Source: Isoetes taiwanensis (lineage: Eukaryota > Streptophyta > Lycopodiopsida > Isoetales > Isoetaceae). From it: a stretch of DNA of 64,000 bases. The stretch's first letter is position 1; every line of letters starts with the position of its first letter. The notes beneath the pieces are model-generated. The model was given only the letters and a program-made list of their open reading frames with translations, had not been told where the DNA came from and made no database searches. The stretch covers positions 1,992,010 through 2,056,009 of the forward strand of contig JAJEKV010000096.1 of the NCBI GenBank assembly GCA_021234155.1. The letters run 5' to 3'. The translations under genes were made by a program, and so were the position numbers. Below are positions 36,909-48,210 of the stretch, piece after piece.

Positions 36909-38009
36909 CGAACTTTGTGAATAGGTCGCTGTGCCGTCGTCCCAAACACTGGCTTCGTGGTATTCCTTCATTTGGCTGCGGTATCTGCCCACAGAGTCTC
37001 TAAAGTTCTACACGAATCTTGCGCTTGTTCTCAGCAGGACTTATTCTATTCCGGCCATGGATTCGGCGAAAATCTTTTACACTGACACGCCAATAAATAT
37101 TCCAAACACACTCCGGTAGTTGAAATATTCCATTCTCCTTGGCAGTTTTGCAAATCGTAAAACTTTTTCCAGAAGGTAAGTACATTCAATACATTATCCA
37201 TATTGGACTCAGACAGAATATAGATTTTTGAAACTGGTAGATATGCATGGCAAATCCATCCAAATAGAAGGGCAGCATGCAAATGCAATATAGGCATCAT
37301 GAAACCGGCTTCAAGGTTAGTGCCCTTGGCTTTATGGATCATGGGTCAGTTTTGAAATCAGTTGGTTCAAAGATGCCCTCTTGCGGACCGCGAAGCAGGC
37401 TTTAATTTTTTCAGTAACGCAGAGGTCTATGCAAATGGCCGTGCCAGAAGAAATCACGGGCCATTGTTTTAAAGAGAATGGGTTGGAAGATCGGAACTTT
37501 GTTGTGCCACCAAGGTACGGAATTGATCACGGTCTGTGACAGGGGCACGTAGAAACGTATTATTGAAGCACAAAAGCTTCTCTGAAACAGTTGGATATGG
37601 ATTATGTGGATATATTGTTTGCCCCAGGCCTGATATTTCTACCATGTTGAAGAAACTGTGGGAGCTATGAATTTTATCATAGACAATGGCTGGAAGCTTT
37701 TTAACAGGGCACTACTGAATGGACTGCCCAGCAGATCTACGTGACTAGATCTTCAGTCCAATGGTTGAAAACCTGAATACAGCTGCTCTCGAGACAAAGG
37801 AGCAGTCATTACAAATTTTACGATAATGATTTAAAATTATGATATGGATCATGCTTGAATATTGATTATTTTGCGTGAAGATTAAGTTGGTTTAATCTCG
37901 CGTAAAAGTTCATCTGAAGGTTAAAGGAAATTCTCAAAAGATGTGGCAAAAGCTTACAGGGATGAAGTTTCCTATAAAAAGGAAGAGGAATTTCGCCAGT
38001 CATGTTGCA

Positions 38010-38640
38010 AGGTTGGATTAGAAGGACGGTGCGAAGCACTTGTACAGATGTATGTGGAGTCTTGAAGATGCTGAAGAGGTATTTGATAGAATGCCTTTAG
38101 CAATTATTCTCTTAAAATATCCTTGATTTCAGTCTAGCAGCCAGAACAAGGCCTTCTAGGAGCGGCCTTCTGGCAATGAAAAAAGTAGGTGCAGCTCTTC
38201 ATTTTATCTAGAAAAATGCCACAACAAGATCTGGTCTCATGGACCACCATGGTCTTGGCATATATGCAAATGATGGGAGTTTTAACAAGGCCCTTGAGCT
38301 CTCCTTTTCATAAATGCCACAAACAAAAGAGGCATGTTTTCTTGAATGCCATGGTCATGGTCTGTGGACAACAGGAAGTTTGTAAAGCTTTTAGTGTGGC
38401 CAGGCGAATGTCAGCGGGCCATAGCTTCAGGAATTTCATGATCTCAGCCTGCCTTGCCATGGGAAATGTGAAAGAGGCCATCTATCTCTTTCAGCAGATG
38501 CATAAGAGGACTTTGTCACATGGAATACCCTCATATCAGCTTGTCTGAAGAAGGAGAATGAGGAAGCCTATGCTCTCTTCACAGAAATGCCACGAGGACT
38601 GTAATTTCTTGGAATGCATTGATGTTGAACTATCTGAAGC
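38010..38640 (+). pseudogene. Pentatricopeptide-repeat (PPR) gene relic
   Basis: Several PPR units can be read in succession. About 38038-38095: LVQMYV-like then EEVFDRMPL. About 38216-38270: MPQQDLVSWTTMVLAYMQ. About 38330-38360: an NAMV-containing unit. About 38500-38620: MPRTVISWNALMLNYLK-like. The alternation of MP-xxD/N-xxSWxxM blocks is typical of PLS-class plant PPR proteins, which bind organelle RNA and help edit or process it. The units lie in more than one frame and no start, targeting peptide or E/DYW end is seen, and the stretch is only about 630 bp where full genes usually exceed 1.5 kb. It is a decayed partial copy, or a gene fragment damaged by base errors. Confidence 0.75.
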
Positions 38641-38649
38641 AGAGTAGCA

Positions 38650-41580
38650 TCTCGTGAATCTTTGCATTCTTTTGTCCTTAGTGCTAAAGACACAAGCCCT
38701 CAAGTACTTGCATTCAAATGCAAGCGAAAATAATGGTTTATCAAAAATGTATCATATGGACTCTAACCTGTTATAGGAATGTTATATGCAATGTTCATTT
38801 CTGATATTATTATGGTATGACAAATTGTGGCTATGAGCAAGTTTGCTTGAAATGAATGTTTTAACAATCATTACCATGTAAAAAATCTTGTTGCTTACAT
38901 CTTTTCCTGTTTATATGCGGGAGGCCACAGAAGGAGCTGCTTCTGGTGAATTTTTTTAAATGGGAGGATGACACTGTATTCATCTAAATCATGAAGAAGC
39001 ATGTAATGTCTGTAGTTGTTCATAGTTGTTTCTTTTCTTCTTGGTATTGTCTACAGTGAATATTTTGTTACTATTTAAGCTTCCACCTAATTGTGCAGCC
39101 ACCAAATTTGGAGGTTCATCTCTAGTAAATAAATTTAACACAATGGACTAATATGGACATATTCTCTTTCTCGGTTTGTAGAAAACCAGAAGAACACTTG
39201 GTCCAAATTTTTGCTTGTCATTACCTCCTGATGATATTCTCAAATAAGTATCTAGTAGATATGATGCTCTGGACAGATATTTGAACCTGTTCCATAGACC
39301 TGTGATTGCTGGTGGGACCCTGGTTGCTTACCATTTATGAGCATAGAATCATTTACAAGGTTTTATATACTAGGGCGTCCATCAATTTAATATGGAGTGG
39401 ATCTGAAAGAGTATCTACATTGATCAAAGATTTAAAAGATTGAATACTATATCCATTAAGCACAATTCGAAGAGTATGAACAGATCATCAAACAGGTCCT
39501 TCTACATATCTTCACATAGTGAATATTTGTTTTCTTATTTTTTAAAGAATTCAGTAATGAGATTGATGTGGTCTTGATTAACCGATATGAAAGCATATTG
39601 AAAACCTATAGGATTCAGTGTCGCGGCGAGAAAGATAGTATATGCATGCTAGAATTGGAAACCGGCTCCAAATGCTTTGTTAATGCTAAAAAGCTGATTA
39701 CGCCATATAAGAAAAGAAAAAGCCTCAAGAAATGTCATATCTACTTATGCAACATACGTTCGATGCTTGTTTGTAGGCTTATATGTCACCAGTTGTGCCA
39801 AAAGGCGATTGCATATACATATAAGAAGAAAAAGCCTCAAGAAAATGTCATATCTGCTTATGCAACATACGTTCAATGCTTGTTTGTCGGCTTATATGTC
39901 TAGGTTGTGCCAAACTATATATTTAACTTACAACAAATTGAAATTTACCAAGCGTCAACTATTCTACTAAAACCACTTATGCATCATTGATTTTGATGCA
40001 TTTACAGCCTAAACTTATGTGCTTGTTAGGAAATGAACAACTAAAATGAAAATAAATCAGCAGGCTAAATGTTGAAAACATTCCATGTTATCATTGCTTC
40101 TATACAAATATTCTCCCATGGTTTTACAAGCGCCGCCATCAGTAGACCAATGTTTAAGTTCATTTTGCTATAATGTCAATCGCTTTATACATTTGACATT
40201 GAATGTTGAAAAGCCATTGTCTACCTAAGGTATAGATCCATTCACACACAATAAAATAGTAAAACACCATTTATAACGCACAGAGGTCACAGAATTAGTG
40301 CCAAGACTATAGTTATTATTTCGTGGCTCCTTAATAGATAATAAATATACATGAGAAAACTATTGCCAATGACATGTGATATCATTTAGTTTGAACAAAT
40401 GTCGAATTATTCTATTGATTTTGCTTCTTTAAGTTCAATGATGCGACAAAAAAACATCACATGCATATCAACTATGCAAAACCGTGTCGAGGGTGCTTTC
40501 CAGGCTGCACCTCAGCCCATTTGAAGCAAACAATGAATAAAAAAGCCTGGCGGTATAAAATAACCATGACCCGGCAATCTTGCCTTGCCAAAGTCTTGCG
40601 GTTGTGCCTCTTCCAGTTTTTTATACGCCAGCCTAACCAAAGCGATCACAACCCCTCCCTTGCAATTCTAGAGCTATCCAGTAGCATATCCACCTCATTA
40701 AAAATTGATGTGGCGGTAATTTCAAGATTAATTCCTTTTTCTAACATCAACAGCCCGAGGGAGAATTAAAATAAAAAGCTAAAAAAGCGTAGGGTGAAGC
40801 GTCACTAATAAATGCCTTTCTGGTTTCTTCCTTGTTCAGACCTTTTCTTTACTTAGCTGACATTGGTGTGGGCTGAGAGTTGTTCTTGTCTGAATGTTCA
40901 AGGTGATCTACATCATCATCTTTTTGCAATAGGCGTAAAGGAGTTCCAAAACCTCCTTACCATAGTAAAGCATTCAGGTATGTATCCATTCTTTACATTT
41001 TCTCTTATGCATTTGAGCTTGGTTATTCCGGCATGCCCCTAGCGTTGAACCATAATAGTGCTCAACAATGACGTTCTGGTGGCGAACTCTACCAGTCTAT
41101 TACAGTAGTTGAGACCCGGTAGCGCTGAACCGAGGGCCAGTTGTCAATGTCACCGATTATTCCCATGCTTTCTCTGGCATTGCCGATCGCGATACCATAT
41201 CGGTGGGTTAAATTGCGCCACTGCGTGGATACTACATGCACGTAGCTTTGGCGGAAATGATGCCAAATGCTAAGCTTGTTCACATATTGTTTATTCATCT
41301 GGCGTTTATGTTGCATCTATCGCTAGCGTTGGATGTCATCCCGAATAACTCTTTCTTAGGAAAATATGTCGCGAGCATACAACAAAATAATGTGTATAAG
41401 AAATGTAGAAATTAACTATTCTTTACTCCATGTGCAACACCTTCATGTAATGCTTATAGCATGGCTAGTTATACAATAACATCACGCAAATTCATGACAA
41501 TGACAAACATGGCTTGTTTTGGTTCCGCGAGAAGCCAGCTAGATTCGGGACGGCGTTCTGTGTGAAGGGCTGAGTGCGTC
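38650..41580. other. Unassigned spacer
   Basis: AT-rich DNA with no supported gene. A plus-strand frame at 39568-39903 contains the coding-like stretch SICMLELETGSKCFVNAKKL before running into a 114-bp tandem duplication. 40461-40769 is open but has no signature. Confidence 0.4.
39704..39919. repeat. Tandem duplication, units of about 114 bp
   Basis: Unit 1 (39704-39817) and unit 2 (39818-39919) share CATATAAGAA, AAAAGCCTCAAGAAA, ATGTCATATCT-CTTATGCAA, CATACGTTC-ATGCTTGTTTGT, GGCTTATATGTC and TTGTGCCAAA. Only a few bases differ, so the duplication is relatively young. Confidence 0.92.
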
Positions 41581-42621
41581 TCTCTTGTAACCATTTCTTG
41601 AAATTCCCAAGCTTCATCGCTCACGGTCTCTTTGTAGAAGTCGAGGTTAGTTGTGTTTCGCGAAGCCTGGCATCATCTAATCATTTTAGATGGCAAAGAT
41701 CATCTAGCAGTTGGAATGCAGAATACCCCACTATATGTTTTAGGTGTTCTTCTTTTGTGCTTTACCACTGCTGACTATCGGCGATCCCAATAACATATTC
41801 CTCAATAAACCTTGATCTTGGATATCATAATGGCTGCGTGGTTATACGGTATTCCTAGTGTTACCTAAAGCCTAGAGTTAGCAAAAGGATTGTCGAAGTT
41901 TGAAGTTATACATGCCTAAAAGTTATCTACGATATAGATTCGTCGATCAAAGGGGCGGAAGTCTACCATTGTATAATAGCGGTGGTAAATAGAGAATGTT
42001 TGTTCTATGTTAGCTTAATTAAATGGGTCTTGCCTTAACATACCTTTCGTGGATCGGCTTTGATAGACAAGGCGCCATCATTCCCCATATGATTTGCATA
42101 CTAAATTACAAACTTGAGCGCATCGTATTGAGCGAGGTCTAGATGCTCTTACTTGTTTGTGGTACGTGAAACAATAGATCAATAATGTGTGTTTCCTAAG
42201 CTAAGCTAACATAAGGACTAAGCCTCACGGGCCGGAAAATATTAATAAAGGTCTTTGAACTCTGGTTGTGATTAAATGATGACGTGAAAGCATACACCAT
42301 GATTGCCCTTATTGACATTACCTCTTGGGAACTGGTACATTTCTTGTAACCATTTCAGCAGAAATAATTGCCAAAGCTTCATCTGCTCATTCTCTTTGTA
42401 GAAGTCAATAGCATAATATCTGATTGCGTAATTGGACAATTAGTTCGCGTTCATTGTTTGCAAAGCCCCTTAGCATCATCTAATCATTTATGATGGCAAA
42501 GACCATCTAGCAAGACAAGGTCGAGATGCTCCACTGCCATTTCTTTGTTCTTGTTTTGTGCTACCACTGACTGTCGACATTCCCCAATAACGTATTCGGA
42601 TCCAATAAAGCGATCTTGGAC
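41581..42621. repeat. Direct duplication: 41581-41821 and 42341-42621
   Basis: Both halves contain CTTGTAACCATTTC, AAGCTTCATC, CTCTTTGTAGAAGTC, GCATCATCTAATCATTT, GATGGCAAAGA-CATCTAGCA, TTTGTGCT-TACCACTG and ATCTTGGA in the same order, about 760 bp apart. The second half is slightly longer. No coding frame is shared. Confidence 0.85.
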
Positions 42622-42903
42622 TTTCGGCGGGACTGTAGCGCCTTTGGACCGGTAGTAGCTCCGCCTCTCAATGTAAATTACGGTTCCTCAGCGAAGCGAA
42701 ATTTATAGCGATGTACCTGATCACAATATGGGTAATGGCGGGATGGGAATGAGGTTTTGTGTACAACCTTTTCGACTTGATGCTGGAAATTTGAGTGAGC
42801 GGCACAATTCAGTTATGCAAAGGTGTCACGATCTGCAGTCTACGGTCCGGTAGCTTGGGCAATAATCAAATTACTCGTGCGCCATCAAACATGAGCCATT
42901 TTA

Positions 42904-43320
42904 TGTAGCGTTCCTAGACATGCCCGCTGTAACCAAGCGGGCAAAACCGTCACAGGCGTTTATGAGTAGTCGCTTCTACCCATTTATCTTGGGTGTCGCC
43001 GAGGGAGCGCCCGCGAGGCACATTCAAGATTGAATGCCTGGTAGATGAATTCACGGTCTCTCCACTAGAACTATGCTCGTCCTCGGTATCAAAGTATACC
43101 ATGTCACAATGATTATGCGTGCTGCAGTACTCGCACATAACAGGCACCCTGTGGAGACTCGGGGCTTCGAGACGCTCACGATATTACCAAGCTGTGGCGT
43201 TCCTGCAGACATGCCCTTAACCAGGCCCGGGCAAAACCCGTCCTAGGCGTTTATGAGTAGTCTTCTACCCATTATGTAGGTCTCGGGGACTCCCCGGGCA
43301 CGTGAGGTTCCGAATACTTC
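42904..43320. repeat. Direct duplication: about 42904-43027 and 43193-43320
   Basis: Both copies contain GCGTTCCT, AGACATGCCC, the GGGCAAAAC-CGTC stretch, AGGCGTTTATGAGTAGTC and TTCTACCCAT, with a period of about 289 bp. On the minus strand a 65-codon frame (42950-43147) joins the first copy to a CEYCSTHNHC-containing peptide; its meaning is unknown. Confidence 0.85.
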
Positions 43321-45334
43321 AGCGGTCACCATGGGCTCGTTACATTTTGCTAGATAGTGTTGAAGAAATTGCCAACACTTCCATGTTTCTTTACCTAGTG
43401 GTTTCCCTGTGGTTTCAGAATATCTAAACATATTGCTAAGTATCTATATTTGAAGGCTAACTAAAACGCGTCAGGTTTAAACTAATCTCATTATTTAATC
43501 TGGCGAGGCGGAAGAAATTTTCCGTTTGGTTGCCTGCGTTGGTGCGAGTAAACTTTTGTCCAGTTTCAAAGTGGGGTTAGGTTTCATCTTTACGTCATGT
43601 TTGTGATGCACGTTTTTGGTTATCTGTGTCTGTCGTTTGCAGGGCATTGGTGGTTAACGAAGGATGGATCCCCTACACTTATAGCCCTTCTTTCCATGCA
43701 TTCATCGAAGTCTTGGCTCACATTTCTTAACCCAATAATGATATCTGCCTTGTGAATCGCCATTTCTCATTGTCTCAACATTTTGCGATAAATGGCTTAT
43801 AGCAGGATTGGTACATCACGGCCTCCTTTTTGGCGTTTAGGACATCTCAGGCGTTGATTATATGAAGCATAAATTATTCATGTTACGATACGTTGAAGGT
43901 TCCACCTGGATTTGGATACGGCCCGCATCTCACGAGATCATCACCGAGGAACCCAAAGACTTGGCCATGGCTTCTATACCCTTCAGTAAAAGGCTGGATT
44001 GTATGTATGGAACATGTTTGTTGCCTAGAAGGTGCATTTTGCTTTGTTTATGCATGGAGTGATAAAATGTGATTACGCCTCACTTGCTTTGATAGTGACG
44101 CCAGGAATGGGTATGGGACATGACAATGTGGCTGACTTACATGATCACATGTTGGGTTTTGGCTCACGATTGAATAGTCTATGTGCATCCTTACTTGACC
44201 GCCTTGCACAAATACCATGTTATAAGATTCAATGGACCACATTTCTTTGTACATGCCTATGACTATGTTGCTCTACGTTCTAAGAAGGCAGCTTAATTTA
44301 CACCCTTTCTAAAGTTGCTCATTCTATCTCTTTCTTAGGTGTTCATGGCCAGTAGTCCTTTATAAACTTGGGGACATACTCGGATACCAGCTAGTTGGTT
44401 GCGCAGTAGGCTGAAAAAGATTAATGCGATCTCGAATTTCTTTGAATGGCCAAATAACTTTTGATCGCGTACGCAGCGAGGATAACTACGAACATGAAGA
44501 TCCAGCATTGGCATTAATGGTGTGAACGCGGCATTTTATTTTGGCCGACTATGGTACGGTAACTGTGGGGCTTCCTTTGTGTCGGTATGAGATGAAATAA
44601 GGTGAACAAAGCGTTACTTTTTGCTAATTTGTTGGATCACGAGCTGTTGACATGTGGACTCAGCAAGGTGATAATAGATAGATTGCTGTGGTACGTTCAG
44701 GACTGTATTGTTTATGTTAAGCGGGTTTGCATGGGATTAATCAACATTGATTTCAAAAGCGACTTTAGTTTGTAGAAAAATTTGGCTTGGATGAAATTGA
44801 TCTTACAATTGATCTTACAAACATTGCCTTAATTCACACATAAATTAGTACTTTTCTCGGCTGTTACGGCTGCGGGGACTAAAGGAACAAATACTACCAT
44901 GAGTCTCGAGGTGGTGAAAAAATGTCATTGCTTTGCTGCATTACACGGATGTCCGGATAACTTGGAACAAATTTTTAAAACATTATATGCGCTAATAGCC
45001 CACGAGGCCTGGCCGGGTAAATCAATTGGTAATTGCCCTAAGCTGCAATGTTGAACCACGAGGATTAACGGAAATTTCTGAAGTCTGGCGGTGATTATGT
45101 TGAAAAGAAGAAAGAGTCGGCGTTTGTTAGCGAAACATGTGTTCCTTTAAACATTACGACATATAAACAAGGTAAAGGAATGCGGACATCAATCCTTCAA
45201 AGTATTGCGTAAAGCAAATGCATTTGCCAAATGCTCTAATTCACGAGAAAACTCATTTGATGCTCAGAATGTAAGCTAGAACTACTCCCTCTCAAAAAGC
45301 ATGCAGGATGTTTTTGTTAGATATACATCGATTA

Positions 45335-45440
45335 CTTAATTAGCGTAATGGGTTTACTTAGATGACTAGCCAGATTGGTAAATACCATCTTAATTAGCAT
45401 GTCGGTTACTTAGATGACTATGTAGATTGGTAAATACCAT
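45335..45440. repeat. Tandem duplication, two 54-bp units
   Basis: CTTAATTAGC, GGTTTACTTAGATGACTA (GGTTACTTAGATGACTA in unit 2) and AGATTGGTAAATACCAT occur in order from 45335 and again from 45389. Confidence 0.92.
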
Positions 45441-45849
45441 TGTTACAACAAATGCATCTGCCAAATTCCACCGACTCAATATACAACTTAATATTATGCT
45501 AAAAACCATGCTTCAAACAAATGCCTAAGAAATTTGACCTAACAGTGTTTTGTGTACTGTAACCATAAAAGTTTAAAAGAGGAAAAGAAGGGACCTTTAT
45601 TACATTGCATAACTCGACCGATTTTTGGTGCCTTTTGCTTCGTTGTTTTGTTTTTAGAGTAGCACGCGTGTAGGATGAAGCATTTACAAAGGCGTGAAAT
45701 ACGTGTGTAAATAGAAGAACAAAAATATAGCGGTAAACGAATCGCAGATATACGGTCGGCAGATACAAAAATTTTATGCTTACGTAGCGAATGATAAAAA
45801 TAAATAACTTAAAAAAAAAATTGAGTTATAGAAACGCGGTTTATCTATT

Positions 45850-46190
45850 ATACTCTGGCGGATGAAGAAAGGCTAAAACGAAAAGCTTTCTTCGGAAAAG
45901 CTCTTGTCAAAAGCCCGTAATATGAATTAAATCACATAAAATTAATTAACGTGACGGTTGATTTACTACGTTCTTAAGCGGAAACATGAGACTTCAAATT
46001 TGAAGGAAACCTATTAAGCTTCAAGCCGGTACCCAGGGTTTTCACGCATAATGGAACACATTTCTTGATTTTCAACCCAAATAGAGTGACAATTTGATAA
46101 AACAACTCTAAAACATTATTTTGAATCACCGCTTTTATAATTTCTTATTGTCACTACATTTTGCAGCGACAGCTTTGAGATCCTCTGGCG
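45850..46190. repeat. Dispersed repeat, member 2
   Basis: This is the partner of 32460-32830, in the same orientation, with matching order of blocks (GAAAAGCTTTCTTC, AAAATTAATTAA, ACTTCAAATTTG, CTCTAAAACATTATTTTGA, ATTTCTTATTGTCACTACATTTT). Confidence 0.65.
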
Positions 46191-48210
46191 GTCTCCTTTG
46201 CACCTTGTAATTTATTTTATTTTATTTTTTTCTTGCCATTATACCCTTTATTGATTCAGAGCTTTGTTAAGGATCTCGGCTTAACTAATTACTCAGTGAG
46301 GCTGAATCAGCTGTGCTTCATGATGTTTGAAGTTTGAATGTCGATAGTATTTACAGCTTACTATTCATATTAAATTATGGGCGTCGATTCAAACCAGCAT
46401 TCACTATAGGATTGATATTTTGGCGGTCACCACCTTTCGGGAACCACCAACTAAATTTTGGAGTCTCACGTGGAATTATTCATATTCAATTAATATATAA
46501 ATTCATCGTTCAACAATAATTTTACCATTTCTCGGTGTTTTTGGGTACGGAGGTGGTTAGCAACCGATACGACCATCTCCTAACCACGGCCTGTAGCGGC
46601 TTCGTAATTGTCTGCATGTAGGCAGCGTTTGCATTGGTTCCATGTTTACGCTATGTCATCGATCTTGGTTGGTTTGGTCTCATAGCGATCGGCATTGAAA
46701 TGGCGGATGATCTGCATGTTCTGGCGAGGGGTTGCCACGGACTGCCGCGTTGGAGTGGGATGCGTCGATCGGCGGCCCGGTGGCGCTATGATGTTGGAGC
46801 CTCGGAACCTCTGTTTGAATGCCGCCTAAAATTATCGATTGGGGCATATGATTTTAAGATGTCGAATCTGAGTTTACCTAAGTTGACCGGTATATCGGCG
46901 TCTATCTCGGTTTAAGCTTAAGCTTTTAGAATATGAAATCACGAGGATTAGAACCTGCAAGCAACTCAATGTCCTAATAAGACTACTTTAACCAATCTAA
47001 CCGGTGAGCTAATGTGACTATTTTTTATCTTAAATCTATGTTTTTTATAATAACCGTTCGATTGTTTTAGGGATATAGTCTATGATTTCAAAAGAATTAT
47101 ATCTATATCAAATCCCCACGGAACCCTTTGTTATTTTTGCTACATATTCAAACTATGCCAAGACACATTGTGCCTAACCCTTGTCCAATTATACCATATG
47201 CTTAGACCTTGTACAAGTTAGGAAAAGTGTGTTAGTCTTCGTTAATTTTTCTTCTAGTGCTAGACCCACTTTACCCGCGTCGGTGACATTTCTGACGTAG
47301 ACCATCTGGCAAGCATACAACTATTTGTGTATTTTCCATGTCCAATATTACTATGATGCATTAAATAAAGGCGTCTTTAAAATATTGATACATGCGTTAT
47401 TACCCTTAAGTGGTATTCAGCATTTGGCATATTATGCCCAACCAAGAATCAACTGTGTTTTTCAAATAAGTTGAGTCTAATATATGTGTTAGATGCAGAG
47501 ATGCATGTTTACATTTCTCAACCCAGGTAGAGCCCTACTATTGACTTAAAATCTTTCCCCATAGGTTGGGTTTTGCTTCATGTAAAGTTATTCAAGGCAC
47601 ATGCTAGTTCCCATAAACAAGCCTAAGATTTTACTAAAAGCTTTATTAACTATATCACATGTACATAACACTTAAAATAAAAATAAAATTAAAAATAAAA
47701 TAAAAAAATGTTGTTTGATTCTGGCTCATGTACTAGGACAAAACCTAAACTATGAGAAAAATTAAAAGTTTTCCACGGAATAGAGCCGCTAGGGCATATA
47801 CGTCTTGCTTCTACTAAAGACACCAGAGGCTTACTCAAGCCATTTTTTCCCTCCTCTTACTGGCCTTTTTACATGGTGGTTTCTGCATCTAGCCTGGTTC
47901 TATGGTGCCCTCACAGTGATTTGTTGAATAGTATTGTCGCCTTTCGAGCACATCAAAAAAGCACCAATCGTGAGGGTATTTCCAGAGTCTTTTCGGCATA
48001 CACCTTTGATGTTTATGAAACAACATCAAGAACACCATAATGCAGTGTCAGCCTTGGTCAATGCAATCCAGCGGCTCCAGGGGCCGAGGGATGTGAGACT
48101 CGAGGCAGCCATTTTATGGATCTTTCTTAAAAGCTATCTACCGCATTAGCAGTCGGACACACCAAAAGAAATCTGGAAAAGTGAAAGAATGTCAATTACA
48201 TGACATGTCA

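Larger units (their letters stand above)
31640..37980. other. Unassigned spacer
   Basis: No supported gene apart from a possible minus-strand frame at 35541-35957. 32460-32830 is one member of a dispersed repeat pair with 45850-46190. A plus-strand frame at 36331-36582 encodes a hydrophobic peptide (LRFILFAFLGAAMLCSWLCV), and a 36-bp tandem duplication sits at 36837-36905. I saw no family signatures. Confidence 0.4.
43440..48210. other. Unassigned spacer
   Basis: No supported gene. It holds the second member of the dispersed repeat (45850-46190), a 54-bp tandem duplication at 45335-45440, and an A-rich AAAATAAAA tract at 47665-47707. Short frames at 43.86-44.26 and 46.63-46.92 kb carry no recognised motif. 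Confidence 0.4.

Noticed and set aside
42950-43147. CEYCSTHNHC as a retroviral zinc knuckle
   Set aside because: The Cys/His spacing is not CX2CX4HX4C and no gag context surrounds it.
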